From Prochlorococcus sp. AG-315-I14 (GTDB lineage: Bacteria > Cyanobacteriota > Cyanobacteriia > PCC-6307 > Cyanobiaceae), in contig QBWF01000002.1 of assembly GCA_003283665.1 (NCBI GenBank), positions 1 through 64,000 of the forward strand: DNA of 64,000 nt, written 5' to 3'. How positions within the stretch are numbered: the stretch's first letter is position 1; each line of letters starts with the position of its first letter. The translations under genes and the position numbers were made by a program. This document shows, in pieces, positions 18,615-28,158 of this stretch. The notes beneath the pieces are model-generated. The model was not told the origin of the DNA, did no database searches, and worked only from the letters and a program-made list of their open reading frames with translations.

Positions 18615-19789
18615 TGAAATTATTAATTAGTACAGGTGAGGTTTCAGGGGATTTGCAGGGAAGTTTGCTAATAAAGGCTTTAAAAGAGGAAGCAGAAAAA
18701 AGGTCAATGAACTTAGAAATTAGAGCTCTCGGTGGAAAAAGGATGCAAGAAAGCGGAGCAAAATTGATATGTGATACTTCTTCTATAGGCGCAATAGGCT
18801 TTTTGGAGGCAATTCCTTATATTTTACCTACTTTAAAAGCACAATCTAAGATCTCAGAATATCTTAGAGATGATCCCCCAGATGGAGTGGTCTTGATTGA
18901 CTATATGGGCCCTAACATTAAACTTGGGATGAAAATTAAAAAGCTTTTACCAAAAATACCAATAATTTATTACATAGCACCTCAGGAATGGGCTTGGAGA
19001 ATAGGTGATGGAGGAACGACAGATTTAATTAACTTTACGGATAAAATATTAGCTATCTTTGAAGAAGAGGCAAAGTTTTATTCATTAAAAGGAGGCAATG
19101 TTAATTGGGTTGGTCATCCAATGTTGGATTTTTATGAAAAGATACCTAGTAGGGAGGAATCATTGAAGAAAATAGGATTAAGTTCTGAAGATAAACTGCT
19201 TCTACTAATTCCTGCTTCACGCAAACAGGAACTCAAATATATTCTGCCGACATTAATAAAATCCGCAGCCCTTCTACAACAAAAAGATCCTTCAATAATT
19301 GTTTTTATACCTTCTGGATTAAAAGAATTTGATGAGTATTTGAATAATTCAATGAAGAAATATGGTGTTAATGGAAAAGTTGTTTCATCAGAAGATGTTG
19401 ATGATTTAAAACCATACTTATTTTCGGCCGCTTATCTTGCGTTGTCGAAATCAGGAACTATTAACATGGAATTGGCATTGAATTCTATTCCTCAAGTTAT
19501 TGGCTATAAAGTAAGTAGGCCAACTGCTTTTTTGGCAAGAAACCTTTTAAGATTTAATGTTAAATATATTTCTCCAGTTAATCTCCTACTAAATGAAGAA
19601 TTAATTCCTGAGTTCGTTCAAGAGGATTTTAATACTGAGTCAATATATAATAGTGCGCTTGATATCGTTGAGAAGTTATCTATACGCCAAAATATGTTGG
19701 AGGGCTATAAAAGACTTAGAGATAAATTAGGAAAGCCTGGAGTAACGAAAAGAGCATCAAGAGATATTATTGATTTAGCAGCTAAATGA
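18614..19789 (+). CDS. lpxB: Lipid-A-disaccharide synthase
   Basis: GT19 glycosyltransferase that joins UDP-diacylglucosamine and lipid X. Recognised by LLISTGEVSGDLQGSLL at the start, YYIAPQEWAWR near residue 120, NWVGHPMLDF and the C-terminal LSKSGTINMELALNSIPQVIGYK block. Length 391 is normal. It starts within the lpxA stop and its own stop overlaps msrA by four bases (ATGA). Confidence 0.95.
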   Translation: MKLLISTGEVSGDLQGSLLIKALKEEAEKRSMNLEIRALGGKRMQESGAKLICDTSSIGAIGFLEAIPYILPTLKAQSKISEYLRDDPPDGVVLIDYMGPNIKLGMKIKKLLPKIPIIYYIAPQEWAWRIGDGGTTDLINFTDKILAIFEEEAKFYSLKGGNVNWVGHPMLDFYEKIPSREESLKKIGLSSEDKLLLLIPASRKQELKYILPTLIKSAALLQQKDPSIIVFIPSGLKEFDEYLNNSMKKYGVNGKVVSSEDVDDLKPYLFSAAYLALSKSGTINMELALNSIPQVIGYKVSRPTAFLARNLLRFNVKYISPVNLLLNEELIPEFVQEDFNTESIYNSALDIVEKLSIRQNMLEGYKRLRDKLGKPGVTKRASRDIIDLAAK

Positions 19790-20394
19790 TTCTTATGATT
19801 AATGCTTTGAGACAACTAATAGTAATATCTTTATTATTTCAATTTCTAATTATTTCTCCAACAAAAGCATCTGCTGAGTCTCAAGAAGCAATATTTGCAG
19901 GAGGTTGTTTTTGGTGTCTTGAGCATGACTTAGAGGGAATATATGGAGTTATTTCTGCTGAAAGCGGATATTCAGGAGGAGATGCTTTGAATCCCACCTA
20001 TGAAAAACACTCTGGACATCAAGAAGTTGTAAAGGTTACTTTCGATTCTAAATTAATTAGTTATGAAGAGCTACTTAGAAAATATTGGATTAATATAGAT
20101 CCCTTTGATAATAGGGGACAGTTTTGCGATAGGGGTAATTCATATATCCCAATTATTTTCACATCTGGCGTAGATCAAGAACTTGCAGCAAATGAAAGTA
20201 AGGAATGGGCTTCTTCGATTTTGAAAACTTCAATAAATGAATTGAAGGTAAATATTCAAAATGCAAAAACTTTTTGGATGGCTGAGGGTTATCATCAAGA
20301 CTTTGCTGAGAGAAACTCAATTAAGTATAATTTTTATAGACTTAGTTGTGGTAGGGATAAAAAGTTAAAGGAAGTATGGGGTGGGGAGATTTAG
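19786..20394 (+). CDS. msrA: Exported peptide methionine sulfoxide reductase A
   Basis: Repairs oxidised methionine. The catalytic motif GGCFWC is at residues 39-44 (nucleophile Cys41), followed by SGYSGGD, HQEVVKV, and YHQDFAERN. A hydrophobic segment (about residues 11-27) and ASA before residue 31 form a signal peptide, so this MsrA acts outside the cytoplasm, in the periplasm or lumen. Starts at 19786 (overlapping lpxB) and 19795 are both possible. It is the last gene of the envelope run. Confidence 0.93.
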   Translation: MILMINALRQLIVISLLFQFLIISPTKASAESQEAIFAGGCFWCLEHDLEGIYGVISAESGYSGGDALNPTYEKHSGHQEVVKVTFDSKLISYEELLRKYWINIDPFDNRGQFCDRGNSYIPIIFTSGVDQELAANESKEWASSILKTSINELKVNIQNAKTFWMAEGYHQDFAERNSIKYNFYRLSCGRDKKLKEVWGGEI

Positions 20395-20511
20395 TTTTTA
20401 AAGAAGATAAAAACCGAATCTATTATTTTTTGCTTATTATTTTAAGAATCCTTGTAGAAGTTTAGAAGATGATGATAATTATTAAAAGCTCTTTTCCTGT
20501 AATTAGAAATA

Positions 20512-21996
20512 TTATTTTGATGATGTATTTAATTCTTTTATCCAATTAACTAGTGTTCTAACTCCGTAACCAGTTGCTCCTGATGGATTGATATCTCTAT
20601 CTTTTTCAGTCCAGCAAGTACCTGCTATGTCAATATGAGCCCAGGGAATATGAGGTTTAACAAATTCTTTTAAGAATAACGCAGCAGTAATAGAACCCCC
20701 TGGTCTTGGACCAGTATTTAGTAAATCAGCAATAGATGACTTAAGGCCTGATTTATAGGAATGTCTCATAGGCATTCTCCATAGACCTTCTCCTACTTCG
20801 TTAGCAGATTTAATCAATTCTTTTGACAGGTTATCATTTTCACTCCATAAGCCTGCTATTTCATCTCCTAATGCAATGACACAAGCTCCAGTAAGAGTTG
20901 CAAGGTCAATAATTGCATTTGGTTCAATCTGGGATGCATAGACCAATGCATCAGCCAAAGTTAACCTGCCTTCAGCATCTGTATTGTTTACTTCAATAGT
21001 TTTACCATTGGATGCTGTTAAAACGTCTCCAGGGTGCAATGCAGATCCATTAATCATATTTTCGCAAGCTGCAACTAAAAAGTGAACCTCAGTATGGCTG
21101 GGTTTGAGTTCACCTATTGCTCTTGCTACGCCTAAAACAGCTGCACTTCCACCCATATCATATTTCATTTTTTCTATCTGAGATCCTCCAACTTTTAAGT
21201 TGTATCCACCTGAGTCGAAAGTTAAACCTTTACCTATTAAAACAATTTTGTTTCTAATTGTGTTTGGTGAATAGGTTAAATGAATAAAATTCGGCTGTAG
21301 ATCAGAACCTTTAGCAACTGCTAAATAAGCACCCATTCCCCTTTTTTCACATTCTTTCTTGTCTAGTATTTTTATCTTTAAATTAAAATTATTTGCAATT
21401 TCTGACGCTTCTTTTGCCAGTTGAGCTGGGGTAAGAATATTAGGAGGAGCTGAAACAAGTTCTCTTGCTAATTCAACTCCTGCACAAATTGGATTGATTT
21501 CAGAAATTGCATCATTTGATATTGAATCTAATCCAATTAATTCCAGTTCGCTAGGTAGGGTGGTCTGATCTGGATCTGATTTAAACCGAAGATCTTTAAA
21601 AGAAGTTAACCTGACTGCTTCAGCTACGGCTATTGCAGTTGCAGAATGATTAAAGGCATCCCAGGGGAAAATTATTCCTAATTTTCCTTTGTGATTAAAA
21701 CTTTCGCGAGTTCCTATCGAGGTTGCTACACGAAAATCATTAATTAAAAGATTTTCAGGAGTGCCTAACCCTATTAAGACTATTTTTTCTATTTTTCCTT
21801 CAATTAATTCAATGATTAATTTTTGTTTTGACTCACCTTTGAATTTCGCATTATTCATCCTTTTTCTTAGGTAAGTTTCATTGACGATTGGATTAAGCAG
21901 CTTAATTTTATTCTCAATTTCTCCTTTCAAGACCCCAACAATAAGCACTGAACCAGACCATTCATTAATTCCTGTTGTAATTGCTGAAATTTTCAT
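20512..21996 (-). CDS. pepA: Leucyl aminopeptidase (M17)
   Basis: Cytosolic hexameric metallo-aminopeptidase that recycles peptides. Metal and catalytic residues are in GKGLTFDSGGYNLK, MKYDMGGSAAVLG and the signature NTDAEGRLTLADAL. Length 494 with the usual N-terminal macro-like domain. ATG start at 21996. The GIY-YIG-like gene lies 37 bases upstream in the same direction and probably shares its transcript. Confidence 0.96.
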   Translation of the reverse strand: MKISAITTGINEWSGSVLIVGVLKGEIENKIKLLNPIVNETYLRKRMNNAKFKGESKQKLIIELIEGKIEKIVLIGLGTPENLLINDFRVATSIGTRESFNHKGKLGIIFPWDAFNHSATAIAVAEAVRLTSFKDLRFKSDPDQTTLPSELELIGLDSISNDAISEINPICAGVELARELVSAPPNILTPAQLAKEASEIANNFNLKIKILDKKECEKRGMGAYLAVAKGSDLQPNFIHLTYSPNTIRNKIVLIGKGLTFDSGGYNLKVGGSQIEKMKYDMGGSAAVLGVARAIGELKPSHTEVHFLVAACENMINGSALHPGDVLTASNGKTIEVNNTDAEGRLTLADALVYASQIEPNAIIDLATLTGACVIALGDEIAGLWSENDNLSKELIKSANEVGEGLWRMPMRHSYKSGLKSSIADLLNTGPRPGGSITAALFLKEFVKPHIPWAHIDIAGTCWTEKDRDINPSGATGYGVRTLVNWIKELNTSSK

Positions 21997-22033
21997 TTAA
22001 ATCACTAACTTCTCTAAATGATAACAATTTTCC

Positions 22034-22633
22034 TTAACTAATATCAGATGTGAAAGGAGTTGACCAATTTGCTCTTGTCTCTTTATTAAAAGGAGGAAGC
22101 CAGGCTTGAATAAGTTCTTGTTCTAATTTTCTTCTTTCTTTTGTAGGCTCTGGAACATCTATACAAAAACGAATATTTAATTGGGAGGCTAAACCTGCTT
22201 TCTGCAGTGCCTCAGCATAATTAGAAAGATATGCTTTGCAGTCATGAGGACCTTTCCATCTCTTTTCAGCTGATAAAGTTTCTCCTATATATAAAATAAT
22301 ATTTTTTTTGGTATGAATTAACTTGTCCATAACAAAATAAATTGCTGGGCCTTTATGAGGCGAGTTAGGCAGTCTCCAGAAACTTATAGCTATAGGAGTG
22401 AGATCAAAAGGATTGAATTGATTTATTAATCCTTTTGAGTGCGTTTCAAATAATGAAAATTGAGATAGCTCTTGCATCCCATTCTTAAAGATATTTACTT
22501 GATAATTAATGATTCTATCTTGCCATTGTTTAATAACCTCACTACTTATGATTAGGTCATCATTTTCCCTATTAATCGAATAATTAATAGCATTATTTTT
22601 AAATAACTCACCTTGTAATTTAAATTTATTCAT
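22034..22633 (-). CDS. GIY-YIG-like protein
   Basis: A 199-residue soluble protein. Residues about 95-190 look like a GIY-YIG nuclease fold: a GIY-like strand (GPAIYFVMD), a YIG-like strand (ILYIGETLSAEKRW, with the Arg/Lys cluster after it), and an acidic helix with a final Asn (LEQELIQAWLPPFNKET). The N-terminal half is unrecognised. Such stand-alone proteins are found in cyanobacteria without a known role; endonuclease activity is inferred. It is read just before pepA. Confidence 0.65.
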   Translation of the reverse strand: MNKFKLQGELFKNNAINYSINRENDDLIISSEVIKQWQDRIINYQVNIFKNGMQELSQFSLFETHSKGLINQFNPFDLTPIAISFWRLPNSPHKGPAIYFVMDKLIHTKKNIILYIGETLSAEKRWKGPHDCKAYLSNYAEALQKAGLASQLNIRFCIDVPEPTKERRKLEQELIQAWLPPFNKETRANWSTPFTSDIS

Positions 22634-22941
22634 TGAATTGGGAATGAATAAATTGAGTAATTAAGAAATTTTAATAATTTTTTTTGCCAGTTATCTTTTC
22701 TTTTCATTTTGAAACTCGCTAATTTTTTAAGATATTGAATGAATTTTATAGCTTTTTACTCTTTTGTTTGTTTTAGCACTTAAATTATAAGTTTTTTTGT
22801 AGTGTGGCTATTTCCACTTCCTAAATACTCAGAGTTAAGAGATAATAGCTTTAACTGTTTTGACTGATTTGCTTTTGGAATTTGCCACCAATTTATCAAT
22901 GGCTGTAAAAATCATTGAGCATCATTCTGGAGTTTAAGCAT
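22634..22941. other. Gene-free divergent spacer
   Basis: About 300 bases of AT-rich DNA between the divergent GIY-YIG-like and DUF1825 genes. It must hold both promoters, but I see no convincing hairpin, RNA gene or coding frame in it. A GGAG at 22929-22932 is the ribosome-binding site of the DUF1825 gene. Confidence 0.5.
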
Positions 22942-23259
22942 ATGAGTTTCTTTGAGTCTGAAATAGTTCAGGAAGAGGCAAAAAAGCTTTTTACTGATTA
23001 TCAGCAGTTAATGCAACTAGGATCAGATTATGGAAAATTTGATAGAGAAGGAAAAATCATGTTTATAAGTACTATGGAGTCACTTATGGAAAGGTATAAA
23101 GTCTTCATGAAGCGTTTTGAGCTTTCAGAGGACTTTCAGGCAAAAATGACAGTTGAACAACTGAAAACGCAGTTAGGTCAATTTGGAATTACGCCAGATC
23201 AAATGTTTGAACAAATGAATAATACGTTGGTAAGAATGAAGTCTCAACTAGATACCTAA
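22942..23259 (+). CDS. DUF1825 family protein
   Basis: A 105-residue, helical, soluble protein of the cyanobacterial DUF1825 family (start MSFFESEIVQEEAKKLFTDYQQL). No catalytic motif is visible and the function is unknown. The reading frame could open at 22915, but the ATG at 22942 is preceded by GGAG at a 9-base spacing and fits the family start. It lies 32 bases before tyrS. Confidence 0.85.
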   Translation: MSFFESEIVQEEAKKLFTDYQQLMQLGSDYGKFDREGKIMFISTMESLMERYKVFMKRFELSEDFQAKMTVEQLKTQLGQFGITPDQMFEQMNNTLVRMKSQLDT

Positions 23260-23291
23260 AATCGTTTTCTTGAAAAATTGTACTAAATATT

Positions 23292-24539
23292 ATGTTGGAT
23301 AAATTCAAAGAATTACCTGATTGGATTTCTAGAGGTCTTGAAGATCTTTTCCCAGATAATAAATCAGATGATACGTCGCAAAGCTTTCTTAAAAGATTAG
23401 AGCTTTCATTGATTGAAAAAAAGCCTTTAAGAGTAAAATTAGGAATTGATCCAACTGGTACAGATATACATATAGGTCACAGTATCCTTTTTCGAAAATT
23501 AAGAGCTTTTCAAGATGCTGGCCATACTGCAGTACTGATCATTGGAGATTTCACAGCAAGGATTGGAGATCCAACTGGTAAAAGTAAAACTAGAGTCCAA
23601 TTAACCTCTAGTGAAGTTGAGTCAAATGCAATTAATTATTTGGAGCAGTTAGGTCAAGGAAAACCACCAAAAGAATCAATATTAGATTTCTCAACACCTG
23701 GAAGATTAGAAATCAGAAGAAATAGTGAATGGCTTGAAAAACTTAACTTATCAAAAGTTATAGAGCTTTTAAGTCATTCGACAGTTGGACAAATGCTTGC
23801 AAAAGAAGATTTTGGAAATCGTTATAGTTGTGGTGCCAAAATTTCTTTACATGAGTTTCTTTATCCACTTCTACAGGGATATGATTCAGTAGCTATTAAC
23901 TCAGATATAGAACTTGGGGGAACTGATCAAAAGTTTAATGTTGCAATGGGAAGAGATCTACAGCGTTATTTTGGGCAAAAACCTCAATTCGGTTTTTTAT
24001 TACCAATTTTAATTGGCTTAGATGGGAGTCAGAAAATGAGCAAAAGTTTGGGTAATACCGTTGGAATAAATGAGGATGCTTTGTCTATGTACTCAAAATT
24101 AGAAAAGCTTCCTGATGAACTTGTTTTTACTTACTTAAAGTTATTGACTAGCGAAAATCTAGAAAACCTATCTTTAAACCTTAGAGAAAATCAAAAGTTT
24201 ATGGCATTGAAAATAACTTCTAATTTTAAAGGTATAGAGGCAGCTAAAAAGGCACAATCTAATTCGGAAAAATTAGTTTTAGGGTCGAAAGATTCTCTTC
24301 AAGAAATCCCTGAGTCTTCTCTGTCAAAGGTTGATTTTCCTGCTAAAGCATTTTATTTAATAAGTAAGATGGAACTATGTGCTAGTAGCAGTGAGGCAAG
24401 AAGACAAATTCTTGGAGGTGGAGTAAGAATAAGTGGAGAAAAAATCTTAGATCCAAATTTAGAGTTTGAAAATCCAGAGGAATTAATTGGGAAAATATTG
24501 CAACTTGGGAAGAAAAGATTTCTTCGTCTTTCTCGTTGA
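23292..24539 (+). CDS. tyrS: Tyrosine-tRNA ligase
   Basis: Class I aminoacyl-tRNA synthetase. The HIGH motif is in [13 protein letters not shown] and the KMSKS motif in QKMSKSLGN; the binding-site block [13 protein letters not shown] is also clear. A C-terminal S4-like RNA-binding domain ([21 protein letters not shown]) ends the 415-residue protein. It is followed 15 bases later by pyrF. Confidence 0.96.
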   Translation: MLDKFKELPDWISRGLEDLFPDNKSDDTSQSFLKRLELSLIEKKPLRVKLGIDPTGTDIHIGHSILFRKLRAFQDAGHTAVLIIGDFTARIGDPTGKSKTRVQLTSSEVESNAINYLEQLGQGKPPKESILDFSTPGRLEIRRNSEWLEKLNLSKVIELLSHSTVGQMLAKEDFGNRYSCGAKISLHEFLYPLLQGYDSVAINSDIELGGTDQKFNVAMGRDLQRYFGQKPQFGFLLPILIGLDGSQKMSKSLGNTVGINEDALSMYSKLEKLPDELVFTYLKLLTSENLENLSLNLRENQKFMALKITSNFKGIEAAKKAQSNSEKLVLGSKDSLQEIPESSLSKVDFPAKAFYLISKMELCASSSEARRQILGGGVRISGEKILDPNLEFENPEELIGKILQLGKKRFLRLSR

Positions 24540-24554
24540 TTAACATATTTTTTA

Positions 24555-25280
24555 ATGAATAAAAAAATAAATCCTAGCGATAAATTTATAATTGCCCTTG
24601 ATGGGATGGATAAAAATAGTGTTTTGAATTTACTCGCGAAAATACCTGATTTGATCTGGGTTAAAGTTGGACTTGAATTGTTTGTTAGTGAGGGGCCAGA
24701 TATTTTAACTTTGTTGAGAGATCAGGGGAAGAAAATCTTTTTGGATCTTAAATTTCATGATATTCCCACAACTGTCTCCAAGGCATGTTTTTTTGCTGCA
24801 CAAACTGGAGCTGAATTTATATCTTTGCATGCTTGCGCAGGAGAGAAAGCTTTAAAGATGGCTAATGAGGCGGCAAGTGAAGGGGCTGCAAAAGTTAATT
24901 TACCTGCTCCCACTTTATTAGGTATCACTGTGCTTACTAGCTGGACACAAGAAAGATTTTTAAAGGATTTATTGATTACTCAATCAATAAATGAACGTGT
25001 GAATCATCTAGCTGCCTTAACTTCTAATTCAGGAATTGGAGGATGTGTTTGTAGCCCTAAAGAAGTCAAATTTCTTCGTGAAATTTATCCAGAACCTTTT
25101 GAGTTAGTAACTCCTGGAATTAGATCAATTGGGTCAAATGTGAATGATCAGGGTAGGGTTGCTGATGTATCTCAAGCTCTTGCAATGGGAGCCTCAAAAT
25201 TAGTTATTGGTAGAGCAATAACTAATTCAAATAATCCAGGTACTATCTTTAAAAGTTTTTGCAAGAAAGTTGTTCAATAA
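24555..25280 (+). CDS. pyrF: Orotidine 5'-phosphate decarboxylase
   Basis: Last step of UMP synthesis. The active-site block LDLKFHDIPTTV holds the Lys/Asp pair, and the C-terminal phosphate-binding part reads VTPGIR ... LVIGRAITNSNNP. Length 241 is normal for the bacterial single-domain enzyme. It converges on plsY with six bases between the stop codons. Confidence 0.96.
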   Translation: MNKKINPSDKFIIALDGMDKNSVLNLLAKIPDLIWVKVGLELFVSEGPDILTLLRDQGKKIFLDLKFHDIPTTVSKACFFAAQTGAEFISLHACAGEKALKMANEAASEGAAKVNLPAPTLLGITVLTSWTQERFLKDLLITQSINERVNHLAALTSNSGIGGCVCSPKEVKFLREIYPEPFELVTPGIRSIGSNVNDQGRVADVSQALAMGASKLVIGRAITNSNNPGTIFKSFCKKVVQ

Positions 25281-25286
25281 CTTATC

Positions 25287-25895
25287 TTAATTCTGATTTA
25301 TTTTGGGCTCTTTTCCTTTAATTAATCTATTTATGTTTTCTCTATGTCTCCAGATTACAAGTACCATAGCTAATAAACTAACAAATAAATAAGGTATAGA
25401 GAAATCTGAATTGTTAAAGCTAAAATACATTATTAATGGCAATGATAATGATGCAATTACACTTGCTAATGAGACGATTCTAAATAAAGAAATTACAAGA
25501 ATAAATATTCCTAAACTAGCAAGTCCAACTTGCCAAGAAATCCCTAGGAATACACCTAAACCCGTTGCTACAGCTTTTCCACCTCGCCATTTTAGCCAGA
25601 TAGGCCATGTGTGACCAAATAATGCCGATAAACCTACAGCGACTTGCCAGGAGTCATTAAGTAGAAAATATTTAGCTAAGAAAATAGATATAATACCCTT
25701 AGACACATCAATTAAAAAAACGGCAAGCGCTGCCCGTTTTCCTATATGCCTTAATACATTAGTTGCACCTGTAGACCCTGAACCTATTGAACGAATATCA
25801 ATACCTTTTATAATTCTTCCGGCTAAAAAACCACTTGGAAATGAACCAAGTAAATATCCTAATAAGAGAATTAATAGATTCATCATAATTTCCAT
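25287..25895 (-). CDS. plsY: Glycerol-3-phosphate acyltransferase PlsY
   Basis: Inner-membrane enzyme that uses acyl-phosphate to make lysophosphatidic acid. Several membrane helices and the three family motifs GSFPSGFLAGRI, GSGSTGATNVLRH and FGHTWPIWLKWRGGKAVATGLG are present. The longest frame begins with a TTG at 25898; the next codon, ATG at 25895, is preferred. It ends the leftward operon of envelope-lipid genes. Confidence 0.95.
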   Translation of the reverse strand: MEIMMNLLILLLGYLLGSFPSGFLAGRIIKGIDIRSIGSGSTGATNVLRHIGKRAALAVFLIDVSKGIISIFLAKYFLLNDSWQVAVGLSALFGHTWPIWLKWRGGKAVATGLGVFLGISWQVGLASLGIFILVISLFRIVSLASVIASLSLPLIMYFSFNNSDFSIPYLFVSLLAMVLVIWRHRENINRLIKGKEPKINQN

Positions 25896-25907
25896 CAATG
25901 TTGGTTA

Positions 25908-26954
25908 TTATAATTCTCCTTCTTCGAATATTTCATTAGGACTTGCTGCGAAAGCAAGCCATATTGGAAACTGAAGAATTGGAATCTCTACATTTATTTC
26001 TGCTGCATCGATAATTATCAAAGGTAAATCGCCTCTTTCTTCTAAACGATCTGCTCTTTCAATTAAACTATCAGATCTCTCGAACAGGACAATTCCACTA
26101 TTAGGACCAAAATCCTCACGATTAAGGCCTAAGGCATCTTGAAGGCCTCTCCTCCACTCTCCGAGACGTTCAGGTTGACTTGCTAAAATAAGTGTTTGAA
26201 ATTGCTCACCGTAGAGTTCTCCAAGAATTGAAATAAGTCCTGCAGAAACTTTGACATTTTTGGATCTATTCCCCAGGCTAGGTTGAGCTCCTCTTCCACC
26301 CATGTTGAAGAACCAATCTTCAAGTATTTCTATATCTTTTGTTTCAAGACTTCTTCTTAATTGCCAAGGTTCAGCATAGAAATCTGGTTGTTTTAAAAAT
26401 TGGTTAAAACAATTTCTTATTAACTTTTCATCAGGCTTGAATGTATCAGATATGGCTGTCACTACTTCTTGTTCTTTTGGTATATCTGTCTTTTGATTTT
26501 CATCAAGAGGAGAAGGGGTAACAATCACTGGAGGAACTACTAGATCTAGTTGTTCTGCTGATTGGGTTAAGTCCTGTAATGCACCAGTTAAATACTCTTG
26601 AAAACCTTTTACTTTCCTAGCAATGGCATCTGATTGTCCGGAGAATGAACTCTTAAGTTCAGTTTCAACTTTTGATTTTTGTTTTGAGAGTTCTTTTAAT
26701 TCTTTTTCTAAATTGTCTCGATTAAGCTTAAGTTCCCTTAGTGCAAGGTTTAAAAACGGTTCTATATCTGCTGAAGAAATATCTTGATTCTTTTTTGGAA
26801 TCTCTTGAGAAGGGGACTTTAATTCTTTTTCTGTTATGGATACTGGATTTTTTTCTAGAGAACTTTTGGAGGATTCTTTTTCAGAAGAATAGCTCTCGGA
26901 ACTATTCTTCTCTGATTCTTTTTTCTTTGGAGAAAGGTTTTCTTCAGTTTCCAT
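25908..26954 (-). CDS. DUF3086 family protein
   Basis: A 348-residue soluble protein. Residues 1-60 are low-complexity and rich in Ser, Lys and Glu; residues about 65-125 form a coiled coil (LRELKLNRDNLEKELKELSKQ); the C-terminal half is a globular domain of the cyanobacterial DUF3086 type, with a Lys/Trp-rich start and the segment WFFNMGGRGAQPS. Function unknown. It lies between the DUF3119 gene and plsY in the operon, and this order is often seen in cyanobacteria. Confidence 0.8.
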   Translation of the reverse strand: METEENLSPKKKESEKNSSESYSSEKESSKSSLEKNPVSITEKELKSPSQEIPKKNQDISSADIEPFLNLALRELKLNRDNLEKELKELSKQKSKVETELKSSFSGQSDAIARKVKGFQEYLTGALQDLTQSAEQLDLVVPPVIVTPSPLDENQKTDIPKEQEVVTAISDTFKPDEKLIRNCFNQFLKQPDFYAEPWQLRRSLETKDIEILEDWFFNMGGRGAQPSLGNRSKNVKVSAGLISILGELYGEQFQTLILASQPERLGEWRRGLQDALGLNREDFGPNSGIVLFERSDSLIERADRLEERGDLPLIIIDAAEINVEIPILQFPIWLAFAASPNEIFEEGEL

Positions 26955-26971
26955 ATTTCAATAAACTCTGA

Positions 26972-27409
26972 TTAATGTTCTGATGGGTTTGATGTTAATG
27001 ATTTATTTATTTCTAAATCTTTAACTTTTAACCGAAGCTGCTTCTCCAATGACTTTGGCTCGAACAGGATCGGCAAAAGATGAGGACTTGCTTCTTCTCT
27101 GAAATAAAGCAATCCTGGTAATTGAGGTAATAAGATTCGCCATGAAATCCATTTATCGAAAGGGAATCTACGTAATTCGCGTCCCAATTGCATCACTATC
27201 AAATCATTTTTTGTAAATTTCAATCTTAAAGTCAAAGATTGTAGTAAAAGGAAAAGACCAAAACTGCTAATTATAATTGTTGGCCAGGGACTAAATGATG
27301 GTATTAACAGAAAAGGGATGCCAATTAATATGATTAAGAAAGGTAATCTATAAGAAGGTGAAAGAATCACACTTTCTTTTTCATTTTCTTGTTCAACAGG
27401 AATTGCCAT
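26972..27409 (-). CDS. DUF3119 family membrane protein
   Basis: A 145-residue protein with two adjacent membrane helices (about residues 24-64) followed by a cytoplasmic PH-like part (FTKNDLIVMQLGRELRRFPFDKWISWRI). It matches the cyanobacterial DUF3119 type, which is usually next to the MlaE-type permease gene. Its ATG shares one base with the stop of that gene (TAATG), so the two are translated together. A role in lipid transport is inferred from context. Confidence 0.8.
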   Translation of the reverse strand: MAIPVEQENEKESVILSPSYRLPFLIILIGIPFLLIPSFSPWPTIIISSFGLFLLLQSLTLRLKFTKNDLIVMQLGRELRRFPFDKWISWRILLPQLPGLLYFREEASPHLLPILFEPKSLEKQLRLKVKDLEINKSLTSNPSEH

Positions 27410-28158
27410 TAGCCAAAAAGAATTTGTGTAAGTAAAACATCCATTAAGGATACTGTTATCAATGTCATGACTACTGCACCAGTTGTACTTGATCCAACTT
27501 CTTTGGGTCCACCTTTAGTGGTGAGTCCCCATCCGCAAGCAATGATTGCTATTAGAAGACCAAAAAATAATGCCTTTATAAGCATAAATGGTAAATCAGA
27601 GGTGATTAACCATTCTCTGACTGAATTCCAAAAAATACTTGGAGGGATTTGGTAAAGACTAGTGCTACTTAATTGACCGCTATATAAAGCAACAGAAAAA
27701 AATAGTAAGCATTGGATGGGAGCCATAATAACCATTGCAAAAAGTCTTGGAACAACAAGATATTCAACTGGATCAGTTCTTAACATTGTGATGGCATCAA
27801 TCTGCTCAGTTACTTTCATAGTTCCGATTTGTGCAGCATAAGCAGTGGCTACTTTCCCAGTAAGAAGGGTTGCGGTAAGTAAGGGGGCTATTTCTCTTGC
27901 CATTCCTATTGCTAGAAGACCACCAACTTGGGACCCTAAGCCTTGCTTACTTAATTCTGCAGCGACTTGGATATTAAAAACAGTTCCAGCTGCAATACCT
28001 GTAATTAGAACAATTAAGAAGCTTCCTGGACCCGCTTCCATTAATTGATCTAGTAAATCTGATTTGTTTATTTTCCCTTTAGATATAGAAGCTATTGCTT
28101 GACCTCCAATTAAAAGGCTGCTGCCAAATCTTCTAAGCCAACGAGGCGAGTTATTCAT
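27409..28158 (-). CDS. MlaE/YrbE-type lipid ABC permease
   Basis: A 249-residue permease of the MlaE family (chloroplast relative: TGD1; older name Ycf63). The conserved block GIARE/GMAREIAPLLTATLLTGKVATAYAAQIGTMKVTEQIDAI is clear, with five or six membrane helices. In other organisms it works with an MlaF ATPase and an MlaD substrate-binding protein; neither is in this window, so they must be elsewhere if present. Overlaps its upstream transporter gene by four bases and the DUF3119 gene by one. Confidence 0.9.
   Translation of the reverse strand: MNNSPRWLRRFGSSLLIGGQAIASISKGKINKSDLLDQLMEAGPGSFLIVLITGIAAGTVFNIQVAAELSKQGLGSQVGGLLAIGMAREIAPLLTATLLTGKVATAYAAQIGTMKVTEQIDAITMLRTDPVEYLVVPRLFAMVIMAPIQCLLFFSVALYSGQLSSTSLYQIPPSIFWNSVREWLITSDLPFMLIKALFFGLLIAIIACGWGLTTKGGPKEVGSSTTGAVVMTLITVSLMDVLLTQILFG

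Noticed and set aside
25717..25741. Imperfect hairpin inside plsY
   Set aside because: One extra base breaks the arms and it lies in conserved coding sequence; chance seems enough.
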